A DNA stretch of 64,000 nt from Streptomyces violens (GTDB lineage: Bacteria > Actinomycetota > Actinomycetes > Streptomycetales > Streptomycetaceae): positions 121,162 through 185,161 of the forward strand of contig NZ_JOBH01000015.1 in assembly GCF_000717745.1 (NCBI RefSeq), written 5' to 3'. The notes under the pieces are model-generated. The model was not told the DNA's origin, ran no database searches, and was given only the letters and a program-made list of their open reading frames with translations. This document shows, one piece after another, positions 18,589-27,293 of this stretch. Made by a program: the position numbers and the translations under genes. Numbering within the stretch: position 1 is the stretch's first letter; every line of letters begins with the position of its first letter.

Positions 18589-19098
18589 ATGCCGAACACT
18601 CGGAGGGTGACCCAGCGCGCTGAACACTCGACCGTCATGGACCGCCTCGCGATCGACGACCTCATCACCGGTTACGCCCACGCCGTCGACGACGGCGACT
18701 GGCCCGCGTACCGGGAGCTCTTCACCAAGGACGGCCGGGCGGACTACCGCTCGGCCGGCGGCATCGAGGGCGGCTGCGAGGAGATCGCCGGCTGGCTCGC
18801 GGAGATGATGCGGCACTTCCCCGTCCGCCAGCACCTGATCGTCAACCGCCGAATCATCCTCTGCACCCAGGACAGCGCCCCCGGCGACACCGCCACCGTA
18901 CGCGCCGACTACCTCAACCCGATGCGGCTCGCGGACCCGGCCGGCGCCGTCCCCGCCGACCACGGCGCGATGGCCCCGAACTACACCTGCGGCGGCCGCT
19001 ATGCCTTCACCGTCCACCGCACCCCGGAGGGCTGGCGGCTGGCGGAGGTCGTCGTCCATGAGAAGTGGCGGCAGGTGGTGCCGGCCGGGAAGGGGTGA
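18589..19098 (+). CDS. SnoaL-like / nuclear transport factor 2-like protein
   Basis: 169 residues. The cone-shaped SnoaL_4 pattern is visible: MDRLAIDDLITGYAHAVDDGDWPAYRELFTKDGRADY at about 17-53, then HFPVRQHLIVNRRI, ending in YAFTVHRTPEGWRLAEVVVHEKW. Members are hydratases, isomerases, hydroxylating enzymes or ligand carriers, so the function is open. The start is uncertain: ATG 18589 has no clear ribosome site, GTG 18607 overlaps a GGAGG, and ATG 18637 is where homology begins. It stands alone between the ABC exporter and lnt. Confidence 0.75.
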   Translation: MPNTRRVTQRAEHSTVMDRLAIDDLITGYAHAVDDGDWPAYRELFTKDGRADYRSAGGIEGGCEEIAGWLAEMMRHFPVRQHLIVNRRIILCTQDSAPGDTATVRADYLNPMRLADPAGAVPADHGAMAPNYTCGGRYAFTVHRTPEGWRLAEVVVHEKWRQVVPAGKG

Positions 19099-19206
19099 GG
19101 CGGCCTCCCCCGCACGGCTCTCTCCTGCACGTGAGCCGCCGCGCCCCCTGTGCGTGATCGCCGTCGTGGCGCACACTGGGCGTCCGACCCGAGAGGGGGA
19201 CACGGT

Positions 19207-20826
19207 ATGCGCCGCCCGGCAGGCCGAGAGGACAGGAGCCCCGGCTCCCTCCGGTGGCGCGCCGTCGCCGCCGTGGTGGCCAGCGCGCTGCCGGCCCTGT
19301 GCTTCCCCGCGCCCGCGCTCTGGTGGCTGGCGTACTTCGCCCTGGTCCCCTGGCTGGCCCTCCTGGCCTCCGCCGCCACGCCCCGGCGCGCCGCCCTGGA
19401 GGGCTGGCTGGGCGGCACCGGCTTCATGCTGGCGATGCACCACTGGCTGCTGCCGAGCCTGCACGTCTTCCTGCTCGTACTGGGCGCACTGCTCGGCGCG
19501 CTGTGGGCACCCTGGGGCCTGCTCGTCCGCGATCTGCTGCGGGGCCGCCCGGGGCCCGCGCGGTGCGCTGCGGCGCTGCTGCTCGTGCCGTGCGGCTGGC
19601 TGCTGATCGAGCTCGTGCGGTCCTGGGAGTACCTGGGCGGGCCGTGGGGCGTGTTCGGCGCGAGCCAGTGGCAGGTGGCGCCCGCGCTGCGGCTCGCCTC
19701 GCTCGGCGGCGTCTGGCTGCTGACGCTGCTGCTCGTCGCCGTGAACACCGCGCTGACCGTGCTACTGCTGTCCCCCGCAGCGCGCCGGACCGCGCTCGGC
19801 GGGCTGCTCGCGGTCGCCGTCGCGGCGGGCGCCGCCTGGGCCTGGGCGCCGCGCCCCGAGCCCGTCGGCACGGCCCGGATCGCGGTGGTGCAGGCGGGCG
19901 TGGTGGTGGGGCCCGACGCCCGGTTCGCGCGGGGCGAGCAGCTCACCCGTACGCTCAAGGGCCGCGGCGTGGACCTGGTGGTCTGGGGCGAGAGCAGCGT
20001 CGGCGCCGACCTGACCCGCCGCCCGGACCTGCGGGCCCGGCTGGCCGCGCTCTCCCGCGAGGTGGACGCCGAGCTGCTGGTCAACGTGGACGCCCGGCGC
20101 GCCGACCGCCCCGGTATCTACAAGTCGTCCGTACTGATCGGCCCGGACGGCCCGACCGGCGACCGCTACGACAAGATGCGGCTGGTGCCGTTCGGCGAGT
20201 ACGTACCGGCCCGCTCACTGCTCGGCTGGGCGACGAGCGTCGGCAAGGCCGCCACCGAGGACCGCCATCGCGGCACCCGTCAGGTCGTCATGGCGACGGG
20301 CCCGGACTCGTCACCGGGCCTGCGGTTCGGTCCGCTCGTCTGCTTCGAGACGGCGTTCCCCGACATGAGCCGGCGGCTGGTCCGCGACGGCGCGGGGCTG
20401 CTGGTCGCGCAGTCCGCGACCTCCTCCTTCCAGCAGAGCTGGGCCCCCGAACAGCACGCCTCACTGGCCGCACTGCGCGCGGCCGAGACCTGGCGCCCGA
20501 TGGTGCACGCGACGCTGACCGGGGTCAGCGCGGTGTACGGGCCGGACGGCACCCCGGTCGGCGAGCAGCTCGGTACCGACCGGGCCACCGCCGCGGTCTA
20601 CGCGCTGCCGCTGGCCCACGGCACCAGCCCGTACGTCCGCTTCGGCGACTGGCCGCTGTACGTGGCCCTGCTCGCGCTCGCCGGATACTGCCTGCGGGCG
20701 GGCGTACGGGCGCTGCGTCCGCCGTCGGCCCGGACGCCGGGCGACCGGAGCCGCGACCTGCCCACCCAGCCGCCCGCCACCCGCACGCTCCGCTTCCTCA
20801 GGCGCCCTGGCCCGACACCTCGGTGA
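19207..20826 (+). CDS. lnt: apolipoprotein N-acyltransferase
   Basis: 539 residues. Six to seven hydrophobic helices fill the first 220 residues (ALPALCFPAPALWWLAYFALV, FLLVLGALLGALWAPWGLLV and others). The nitrilase/CN-hydrolase domain follows at about 225-490, and a final helix comes near 495. The Glu-Lys-Cys triad is seen in VVWGESS, YDKMRLVPFGEYVP and LVCFETAFP. It adds the third acyl chain to lipoproteins at the outer face of the membrane. The start at 19207 follows GAGGGGGA. The 3' end overlaps the convergent Gfo/Idh/MocA gene by 29 bases. Confidence 0.88.
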   Translation: MRRPAGREDRSPGSLRWRAVAAVVASALPALCFPAPALWWLAYFALVPWLALLASAATPRRAALEGWLGGTGFMLAMHHWLLPSLHVFLLVLGALLGALWAPWGLLVRDLLRGRPGPARCAAALLLVPCGWLLIELVRSWEYLGGPWGVFGASQWQVAPALRLASLGGVWLLTLLLVAVNTALTVLLLSPAARRTALGGLLAVAVAAGAAWAWAPRPEPVGTARIAVVQAGVVVGPDARFARGEQLTRTLKGRGVDLVVWGESSVGADLTRRPDLRARLAALSREVDAELLVNVDARRADRPGIYKSSVLIGPDGPTGDRYDKMRLVPFGEYVPARSLLGWATSVGKAATEDRHRGTRQVVMATGPDSSPGLRFGPLVCFETAFPDMSRRLVRDGAGLLVAQSATSSFQQSWAPEQHASLAALRAAETWRPMVHATLTGVSAVYGPDGTPVGEQLGTDRATAAVYALPLAHGTSPYVRFGDWPLYVALLALAGYCLRAGVRALRPPSARTPGDRSRDLPTQPPATRTLRFLRRPGPTPR

Positions 20827-21703
20827 GCACCCGCTCGCACAGCTCGTGGGTGTGCAGCGCGTCCTCGGCGGTCAGCAGCGTCCCGGCCCGTACCGCGTCC
20901 AGGAAGGCCAACGCCGCCTGCTCGATGCCGCGCTGCCGGGCGACCGGCACCCAGTCGCCGCGCCGCCGGACGCTCGGCTGCCCCTTGTGGTCGATCACCT
21001 CGGAGAGGTTGATCACCTGGCGCTTGGTGTCCTGCCCCGAGACGTCGAGGATCTCCTCGGCCGAGCCGCTGAGCCGGTTCATGGTGCCGATCGCGGAGAA
21101 CCCGTCACCGGACAGGTGCAGGACGACGTGGTGCAGCAGCCCGTCCCGTACCCGCGCCCGTACGTGCACGTCATCGATGGTCCCCGGCGCCAGGAAGCGC
21201 AGCGTGTCGACGACGTGGATGAAGTCGTCCAGCACGAGGGTGCGCGGGTCCTCGGGCAGCCCGACGCGGTTCTTCTGCAGCAGGATCAGCTCGCGCGGAT
21301 GCTCCAGGCACTGCGCGTACCCGGGCGCATAGCGCCGGTTGAAGCCGACGGCCAGGCTGACGCCGCGGTCCGCGGCCCGCCGTACGAGCTGCTCGCTCTC
21401 GGCGTAGTGGTAAGAAATCGGCTTATCGACATAGGTCGGCACGCCGGCTTCTATGAGGCGACCGACGATCTCCGGGTGCGCGACGGTCGGCGCATGCACG
21501 AACGCCGCGTCCAGCCCCGCCGCAAGCAACGAATCCAGGTCGGCGTGGCGCTGCCGCGCGGTCAGGTGGAGGGTGTCGGCGACCCGGTCGAGGGTGGCCG
21601 GAGTACGGGTCTGCACGTGCAGCTCGACTCCGGGCTGCACCCCGAGCACCGGAAGGTACGCCTTCCGCGCGATGTCGCCGAGGCCGATGCAGCCTACCTT
21701 CAA
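20798..21703 (-). CDS. Gfo/Idh/MocA family oxidoreductase
   Basis: 301 residues. The N-terminal Rossmann domain has KVGCIGLGDIARKAYLPVL, and the family's catalytic-lysine segment is VPTYVDKPISYHYAESEQLV. The C-terminal half is the alpha/beta substrate domain, with GVSLAVGFNRRYAPGY at the junction. These enzymes oxidise or reduce sugars, inositols or amino-sugar derivatives with NAD(P); the substrate is not evident. The start is a rare TTG at 21703, supported by GAGGTG 8 bases upstream and by immediate alignment of the Rossmann motif. Its 3' end overlaps lnt, which is unusual but harmless in a convergent pair. Confidence 0.82.
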   Translation of the reverse strand: MKVGCIGLGDIARKAYLPVLGVQPGVELHVQTRTPATLDRVADTLHLTARQRHADLDSLLAAGLDAAFVHAPTVAHPEIVGRLIEAGVPTYVDKPISYHYAESEQLVRRAADRGVSLAVGFNRRYAPGYAQCLEHPRELILLQKNRVGLPEDPRTLVLDDFIHVVDTLRFLAPGTIDDVHVRARVRDGLLHHVVLHLSGDGFSAIGTMNRLSGSAEEILDVSGQDTKRQVINLSEVIDHKGQPSVRRRGDWVPVARQRGIEQAALAFLDAVRAGTLLTAEDALHTHELCERVLTEVSGQGA

Positions 21704-21786
21704 GGGGGTTCACCTCTGGTGTGTCGATCTGATGTGCCGGTTGCTTCTGTGCCGGTCGTACGCCCCGATCCGTCGAGCGGGCGCGC

Positions 21787-21827
21787 GAGCGTGCACGGGA
21801 GCGTACGAGCGTGTACCGGGAGCGTAC
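21787..21827. repeat. two tandem copies of a 20/21-base repeat
   Basis: GAGCGTGCACGGGAGCGTAC (21787-21806) is followed directly by a 21-base near-copy (21807-21827) with CGTGTACCGG in place of CGTGCACGG. It lies in the 266-base gap between the divergent Gfo/Idh/MocA and DUF664 genes. No other feature is seen in the gap. Confidence 0.6.
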
Positions 21828-21969
21828 GTGGCCGCGCGGAGTTGCGAGCCGCCGGGCGGGGCCGCGCGGCTCATCCACGGCCGCGCCCCATGGCGCAAAA
21901 TTGCGGGCCATGCACACCGAACCGGGAAAAACCGGGTCGGCGCGCGCCGCAGCGGCCATGCTGGGCGGC

Positions 21970-22485
21970 ATGACCACATCCGATCCAGCACGCACCATTC
22001 CCATCGGCACCGGCGACGAACTCACGCAAATGGTGCGCTGGCTGGACTACCACCGCGCGACCCTGGCCACCAAGTGCGCGGGCCTCACCGAAGAAGAGCT
22101 GCGCACCGCTTCCGTACCGCCCTCCGAGCTGACCCTGCTCGGCCTGCTGCGCCACATGGCGGAGGTGGAGCGGCACTGGTTCCGGCGGATCATGACCGGC
22201 GAGGACCTCCCGTGGATCTACTGCGACGAGGAGGACTGGGACCGCGACTGGCACTTCGGCGAACAGGACACCGCGGCCGATGCACTGGCCACCTGGCAGT
22301 CGGAGACAGAGCTGGCCACCAAGGCAGCAGAGGGCCGCACACTGGACGAGCCGGCCCCGGGACGGCCGCCCGGCAAGGAACTGACGCTGCGCTGGATCTA
22401 CCTCCACATGATCGAGGAATACGCCCGCCACAACGGCCACGCGGACTTCCTGCGCGAGCGGCTGGACGGCGACACGGGGGTCTGA
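21970..22485 (+). CDS. DinB-fold DUF664 family protein (putative mycothiol-dependent enzyme)
   Basis: 171 residues. It has the four-helix DinB-like fold with the DUF664 pattern: MVRWLDYHRATLATKCAGLTEEEL, SELTLLGLLRHMAEVERHWF and RWIYLHMIEEYARHNGHADFLRERLDG. The histidines HMAEVERHWF and ARHNGHAD are the usual metal ligands of this fold. Related actinobacterial proteins act as mycothiol-dependent maleylpyruvate isomerase or bacillithiol-like transferases, but the substrate here is unknown. The ATG at 21970 is chosen because homology begins just after it; longer readings add low-complexity Arg-rich residues. Confidence 0.8.
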   Translation: MTTSDPARTIPIGTGDELTQMVRWLDYHRATLATKCAGLTEEELRTASVPPSELTLLGLLRHMAEVERHWFRRIMTGEDLPWIYCDEEDWDRDWHFGEQDTAADALATWQSETELATKAAEGRTLDEPAPGRPPGKELTLRWIYLHMIEEYARHNGHADFLRERLDGDTGV

Positions 22486-22526
22486 GGGCCGACCGGGCGC
22501 CGCCCGCCAGGAGCAGTGACCGCCCG

Positions 22527-23021
22527 CTAGGAACGGTGGCCGCCCGCGCGGTCCAGTCGTCGCTGGAGGCATTCGATGTCGGCCCGGATGCCCTGGCGGT
22601 GGGGGTCGTCCTCCAGGGCGTCCAGCGCCGTACGGGCGCGGCCCAGCTCCCAGCGGGCCTCGGAGTGCCGGGCGAGCCGGGCGTAGTCAGCGGCGAGGTC
22701 GAGATGGAGCGCGGGCAGCAGCGCCCGCAGCTCGGTCCGGCCGGCGTCCGAGTGGCCCCGGCTGCTCTGAGCCACACTCAGCGCCCGCAGGTCCCAGCGC
22801 AGTTCCTCCAAAGGGCTGTCCTGGGTGTCGGCCAGATAGTGCGCGAGCGTGCAGCGCTGGTACGCGTCGGCGCACGGCCCGAGCTCCTGCCACAGCGCGG
22901 TCATCCGCTTACGGGCCTCCTCCCGGTCGCCACCGCGGTGCAGCATGACGGCCTGCCCGATCCTGGTCAGGACGCCGTGCCCGGCCGTCGCCCCGTGCCG
23001 CCTCTGTGCCACTGCGCTCAC
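22527..23021 (-). CDS. hypothetical helical protein, TPR-like
   Basis: 164 residues from a GTG start. I do not recognise a named family with certainty. The sequence is almost entirely amphipathic helix with TPR-like repeats: AVMLHRGGDREEARKRMTAL, then ALHLDLAADYARLARHSEARWEL. It is cytoplasmic, with no signal peptide or membrane segment, and probably acts as a protein-interaction scaffold. It lies upstream of nothing on its strand and converges with DUF664. Confidence 0.55.
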   Translation of the reverse strand: MSAVAQRRHGATAGHGVLTRIGQAVMLHRGGDREEARKRMTALWQELGPCADAYQRCTLAHYLADTQDSPLEELRWDLRALSVAQSSRGHSDAGRTELRALLPALHLDLAADYARLARHSEARWELGRARTALDALEDDPHRQGIRADIECLQRRLDRAGGHRS

Positions 23022-23161
23022 CCGCGTCCGTACGCCGCCTCACCACCTACTCCCCCGACGCTAACCGCGCCCGCCACCCCCGGCACGACAAGCCCCCCAG
23101 ACGGCCCCGAGCCCCCGGCCACCGGGACCACGCCCGCCCCGGCCCCCGGTATGCACCCCAC

Positions 23162-23842
23162 TCACCCCAGGTCCGGAATCCGCCAGTCGATCGGTGTGTG
23201 CCCCTGGGCCGCGACCGCGTCGTTTATCTGGGTGAAGGGGCGCGAGCCGAAGAACTTCTTGGCGGAGAGCGGCGAGGGGTGCGCGCCCTGCACGACCACA
23301 TGCCGCTGGCCGTCGATCAGCGGCAGCTTCTTCTTCGCGTAGTTCCCCCACAGCACGAACACCGCCGGGTCGGGCCGGCTCGCCACCGCCCTGATCACCG
23401 CGTCGGTGAACTTCTCCCAGCCCTTGCCCTTGTGGGAGTTGGCCTCGCCGGCGCGCACCGTCAGTACGGCGTTCAGCAGGAGCACGCCCTGCTGGGCCCA
23501 GGGCATCAGATAGCCGTTGTCGGGGATCGGCGTGCCGAGCTCGTCGTGCATCTCCTTGAAGATGTTGCGCAGGGACGGCGGGGTCCGGACGCCGGGGCGC
23601 ACCGAGAAGCACAGACCGTGCCCCTGGCCCGCGCCGTGGTACGGATCCTGGCCGAGGACGAGCACCTTCACCTGGTCGTACGGCGTGGCGTCCAGCGCGG
23701 CGAAGACCTCCTCGCGCGGCGGGTAGACCGGCCCCCGAGCGCGCTCCTCCTCGACGAAGGCCGTCAGCTCCTGGAAATAGGGCTTGGTCAGCTCCTCGCC
23801 GAGTACGCCGCGCCAGGACTCGGGCAGCATGTCGGGCATCAC
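23162..23842 (-). CDS. ung: uracil-DNA glycosylase, family 1
   Basis: 226 residues. It removes uracil from DNA in base excision repair. The catalytic water-activating motif VLVLGQDPYHGAGQGHGLCFSV, the uracil-binding VLLLNAVLTV, and the Leu-intercalation loop GAHPSPLSAKKFFGSRPF are all present. The true start is near 23842: the GTG there (or the next codon, ATG 23839) has GGAGG 8 bases upstream. The in-frame reading further upstream is low-complexity and was rejected. Confidence 0.95.
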   Translation of the reverse strand: MMPDMLPESWRGVLGEELTKPYFQELTAFVEEERARGPVYPPREEVFAALDATPYDQVKVLVLGQDPYHGAGQGHGLCFSVRPGVRTPPSLRNIFKEMHDELGTPIPDNGYLMPWAQQGVLLLNAVLTVRAGEANSHKGKGWEKFTDAVIRAVASRPDPAVFVLWGNYAKKKLPLIDGQRHVVVQGAHPSPLSAKKFFGSRPFTQINDAVAAQGHTPIDWRIPDLG

Positions 23843-24091
23843 GTCAACGACCTCCGGGTGGGTTCCGCATCTCTCACTGGAGAACCTACCGGCGACCACT
23901 GACAACGCGTCCCGCCGGGCCTCACCCTGTGGATAACTCGCCATCGCGGACGAGAACGGCGAACGACGGCGGACGTGAAGGAGACCGACGAGAACTGCCG
24001 GTGGCGGCGGCCCCTCGGGACCACCGCCACCGGCAGCAGAACTCCGCACCCGGCGGAGCGAAGCGTACGAGCAAACCGTACGTACGAGCCC

Positions 24092-24844
24092 TCAGACCCC
24101 GGCGTTCAGGAAGCGCCCGCCGTCGATCACGAGGTTCTGGCCGGTGATCCAGCCCGCGTCGTCGGACAGCAGGAACGCCGCGGCACCGCCGATGTCCTGC
24201 GGTACGCCGAGCCGCGCCATCGGGTACTGCGCCGCCGCCTCCGCCTCGCGGTCCTCGTACAGCGCCGCCGCGAACTTCGTCTTGATCACGGCGGGCGAGA
24301 TCGAGTTCACCCGTACGACGGGCGCGAACTCGTGCGCGAGCTGCTGCGTGAGGTTGATCATCGCGGCCTTGCTCATGCCGTACGCGCCGATGAAGGGCGA
24401 GGCCGAGACGCCCGCGATGGACGCGATGTTGACGATCGCCCCGCCGTTGTCCTTCTGCCACGCCTTCCACGTCTGCTGGGCGAAGCCGAGCGCGGAGACC
24501 ACATTGGTCTCGTAGACCTTGCGGGCGACCGCGAGGTCCAGCTCGGCGATCGGCCCGAACACCGGGTTCGTACCGGCGTTGTTGACGAGGTAGTCGACCC
24601 GGCCGAAGGCTTCCATGGCCTGCTCGACGGCGGCCGCCTGGTGGGCCTCGTCGTGCGCCTTGCCGGCCACGCCGATCACCCGGTCGGCGCCGAGCTTCTC
24701 GACGGCCTCCTTGAGGGCGTCCTCGTTGCGGCCGGTGATCACGGCCCGGTGGCCGCGCGCGAGCACGGCCTCGGCGACGCCGTATCCGATGCCGCGGCTG
24801 GCGCCCGTGATGAGGGCGACCTTGGCGTTGTCCTGCTCAGTCAT
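24092..24844 (-). CDS. short-chain dehydrogenase/reductase
   Basis: 250 residues of classical SDR. It has the NAD(P)-binding TGASRGIG, the structural NNAG, the catalytic Ser in IVNIASIAG, and YxxxK (GAYGMSKAA). The C-terminus VIDGGRFL is typical of FabG-like 3-oxoacyl reductases. It lies 46 bases downstream of a second FabG-like gene and is probably co-transcribed with it. Substrate specificity cannot be read from the sequence; 3-oxoacyl-CoA or another hydroxy compound is likely. Confidence 0.88.
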   Translation of the reverse strand: MTEQDNAKVALITGASRGIGYGVAEAVLARGHRAVITGRNEDALKEAVEKLGADRVIGVAGKAHDEAHQAAAVEQAMEAFGRVDYLVNNAGTNPVFGPIAELDLAVARKVYETNVVSALGFAQQTWKAWQKDNGGAIVNIASIAGVSASPFIGAYGMSKAAMINLTQQLAHEFAPVVRVNSISPAVIKTKFAAALYEDREAEAAAQYPMARLGVPQDIGGAAAFLLSDDAGWITGQNLVIDGGRFLNAGV

Positions 24845-24890
24845 GTCCGATTCCGATCCCTTACGGCTACGTCGGCGGCTGCGTGTCGGG

Positions 24891-25652
24891 TCAGTTGAGC
24901 GGGCCACCGGCCACGTACATGACCTGGCCTGAGACGAAGCCGGCCTGCTCGCCGGTGAAGAAGGCGATGGCGTTGGCGATGTCCTCGGGCCTGCCGACGC
25001 GCTGGACGGGGATCTGGGTGGCGGCCGCGGCCTGGAACTCCTCGAAGCCCATGCCGACCCGCTCGGCGGTGGCCGCGGTCATGTCGGTGACGATGAAGCC
25101 GGGGGCGACGGAGTTGGCGGTGATGCCGAACTTGCCGAGCTCCTTGGCGAGCGTCTTGGTGAAGCCCTGCAGACCGGCCTTGGCGGCCGAGTAGTTGACC
25201 TGGCCGCGGTTGCCGAGCGCGGAGCTGGAGGAGAGGTTGACGATCCGGCCGAACTTCGCGTCCACCATGTGCTTCTGGCAGGCGCGGGACATCAGGAAGG
25301 CGCCGCGCAGGTGCACGTTCATGACCGTGTCCCAGTCGCTGTCGCTCATCTTGAACAGCAGGTTGTCGCGGAGCACGCCGGCGTTGTTGACCAGGACGGT
25401 CGGCGCGCCCAGCTCCTCGGCGACGCGCGCGACGGCGGCCTCCACCTGTGCCGAGTCCGACACGTCGCAGCCCACGGCGATGGCCTTGCCGCCGGCCGCG
25501 GTGATCTTCTCGACGGTGTCCTTGCAGGCCGCCTCGTCCAGGTCGAGTACGGCGACGGCGCGGCCCTCGGCGGCCAGGCGCACGGCGGTGGCGGCGCCGA
25601 TGCCGCGGGCGGCGCCGGTCACGATGGCTACGCGCTGCTCGGTGGTGGACAT
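24891..25652 (-). CDS. fabG: 3-oxoacyl-ACP/CoA reductase-like SDR
   Basis: 253 residues. It has TGAARGIG at the N-terminus, NNAG, catalytic Ser in IVNLSSSSA, and Tyr/Lys in NYSAAKAGL. The stretch FGITANSVAPGFIVTDMTAA and the C-terminal YVAGGPLN are typical of FabG-type NADPH-dependent 3-oxoacyl reductases. It is the promoter-proximal member of a two-SDR operon. Because the fatty-acid synthase fabG is normally with fabD/H/F, this copy more probably serves fatty-acid or branched-acid catabolism; the symbol reflects family only. Confidence 0.85.
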   Translation of the reverse strand: MSTTEQRVAIVTGAARGIGAATAVRLAAEGRAVAVLDLDEAACKDTVEKITAAGGKAIAVGCDVSDSAQVEAAVARVAEELGAPTVLVNNAGVLRDNLLFKMSDSDWDTVMNVHLRGAFLMSRACQKHMVDAKFGRIVNLSSSSALGNRGQVNYSAAKAGLQGFTKTLAKELGKFGITANSVAPGFIVTDMTAATAERVGMGFEEFQAAAATQIPVQRVGRPEDIANAIAFFTGEQAGFVSGQVMYVAGGPLN

Positions 25653-25678
25653 GCGGGGTTCTCCTCACCTCGAAAGCG

Positions 25679-25706
25679 GCTCACCGCTCCCGGAAGGCGG
25701 GTGAGC
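25679..25706. promoter_or_regulatory. dyad in the fabG-like promoter region
   Basis: GCTCACC and GGTGAGC form 7-base perfect arms with a 14-base spacer, followed by CAACCGCTTAGTCGC. The outer AAGCGG/CCGCTT also pair with an offset. It begins 26 bases before the SDR start and could be a TetR-type operator. The rest of the 25653-25907 gap holds no gene that I can support. Confidence 0.35.
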
Positions 25707-25907
25707 AACCGCTTAGTCGCTTCAGCAGAGCTGACGCTAGAAGCCGGGGCACTCCGTGTCAACGCCCCACCGGCCCCCGTTACACACCTCACCTGCGGCA
25801 TCGAACGGCCGCGGGCGGCCACGGAAAGCCCCGCACCCGCCCGCACTCCCCCGTAGCGGACACGGAAAGCCGGGCGCCTGCCCGTACTCCCCGTATACGC
25901 CTCGTCG

Positions 25908-26303
25908 TCACCGCACCAACAGGTCCAGCAGCCGCTCCGCCTCCTTGGTGGGGTCGGCCGTCAGCCCGGTGTGCACGGGCCCCGGCTGCACGATCGTGCT
26001 GCGCGGCGCGATCAGCCAGCGGAACCGCCGGCCCACGTCGTCCCCGGCCGCCTGCCCGGCCCGCTCGCCGCCGTGGCAGATCCCCTCGACGGCACCGAGC
26101 GCCGCCCGTACGCCCTCCACGTCCACCGAAGGATCCAGGGCGCGCAGCCGTGCCTCGTCCAGATGCGTACGCGCCTCTACGAAGCGCCGCGCGTGGCAGT
26201 AGACGACCACGCCCGCGTTGATCATCTCGCCCCGCTCGACCCGGGGTACGACCCGCAGCAGCGCGTACTCGAAGACGTCCCGTCCGTTGTGCAGTCCGCT
26301 CAC
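25908..26303 (-). CDS. DUF3037 family protein
   Basis: 131 residues with the DUF3037 pattern: FEYALLRVVPRVERGEMINAGVVVYC near the N-terminus, a central FVEARTHLDEARLRALDP, and RFRWLIAPRSTIVQPGPVHTGL in the second half. The function of DUF3037 is unknown. The gene overlaps the upstream HipA-like kinase gene by 4 bases (ATGA), and this pairing recurs in actinobacteria, so the two products probably act together. Confidence 0.8.
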   Translation of the reverse strand: MSGLHNGRDVFEYALLRVVPRVERGEMINAGVVVYCHARRFVEARTHLDEARLRALDPSVDVEGVRAALGAVEGICHGGERAGQAAGDDVGRRFRWLIAPRSTIVQPGPVHTGLTADPTKEAERLLDLLVR

Positions 26304-27124
26304 TTCACTGCCCTCCGCGGAAGCTTGCCGGCCAGCCAGCCCGGCGCCTGCGAAGGCTTGTCCTCCGTACGCTCACCGATCCTGATGTTGTCGCTGATCA
26401 CTCCGGCCCGCGCCAGCAGCGTCTTCACGTAGGCCCGCCGCACTTCCTCGGCCGAATCGAACCCCGGCTCGTCCACCAGCCACTCGTCCGGCACATCCGC
26501 GACGACCTCGGTCAGCAGCTCCTCGGTCACCTTGGGCGCGAACTCCTCCGCCGCCCCCGCCACGTCCGGCCCGAACGTCGCCAGTACATGATCGGAGGCG
26601 TCGTACGGCTTCAACGCCGCCTTCTCCGCGCCCGCCCAGTTGTGGTGCCAGATCATCGTCGCACCGTGGTCGATCAGCCACAGCTCCCCGTGCCACACCA
26701 GCAGATTCGGATTCCGCCAGGACCGGTCGACGTTGTTGATCAGCGCGTCGAACCACACCACGCGCCCCGCCTCGCGGGCGCTCACCTCGAAGGCCAGCGG
26801 ATCGAAGCCCAGCGAACCGGGCAGGTAATCCATGCCCAGGTTCAGCCCCCCACTCGCCTTCAGCAGCTCCTGCACCTCCTGATCGGGCTCGCTCAGCCCG
26901 ATCACCGGATCCAGCTGCATCCGCACCAGATCCGGCACCCGCAACCCGAGCCGCCGCCCCAGCTGCCCGCACACCACCTCGGCAACAAGCGTCTTCCGCC
27001 CCTGCCCGGCCCCGGTGAACTTCATGACGTAAGTACCCAGGTCGTCTCCCTCGACGATCCCAGGCAGCGACCCGCCCTCCCGCAGCGGTGTCACATAACG
27101 AGTCGCAATGACTTCTGTAAGCAT
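26300..27124 (-). CDS. HipA-like kinase
   Basis: 274 residues, clearly shorter than HipA toxins (about 440). The N-terminal part holds YVMKFTGAGQGRKTLVAEVVCGQL, with a lysine suited to ATP binding. The catalytic segment is WFDALINNVDRSWRNPNLLVWHGELW, with Asp and Asn spaced as in HipA/PI-kinase-like folds, followed by LIDHGATMIW in place of DFG. It is likely a protein or small-molecule kinase. No HipB-type antitoxin is adjacent; instead DUF3037 is translationally coupled downstream. Whether the pair is a toxin-antitoxin system is unknown. Confidence 0.75.
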   Translation of the reverse strand: MLTEVIATRYVTPLREGGSLPGIVEGDDLGTYVMKFTGAGQGRKTLVAEVVCGQLGRRLGLRVPDLVRMQLDPVIGLSEPDQEVQELLKASGGLNLGMDYLPGSLGFDPLAFEVSAREAGRVVWFDALINNVDRSWRNPNLLVWHGELWLIDHGATMIWHHNWAGAEKAALKPYDASDHVLATFGPDVAGAAEEFAPKVTEELLTEVVADVPDEWLVDEPGFDSAEEVRRAYVKTLLARAGVISDNIRIGERTEDKPSQAPGWLAGKLPRRAVK

Positions 27125-27293
27125 TTCCCCAGGTTATAGGGCCCTTTTACCGTCGGTCCCACGACGGGCCGCCGAGGCCCTCCACACCTGGTAGCTCAGG
27201 CACAGGTCCGTTGAGCGGACCGGTGGCATTGCACACCTGCTCCTCGCTACTGAGCATGGCCTTCCCCATCACTCCTGCCTCTCGGGAGATTCC

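Noticed and set aside
24092..25652. The two SDR genes as part of fatty-acid synthase or a polyketide cluster
   Set aside because: No ketosynthase, acyl carrier protein or acyltransferase gene is nearby, so they were left as general 3-oxoacyl-reductase-like SDRs.
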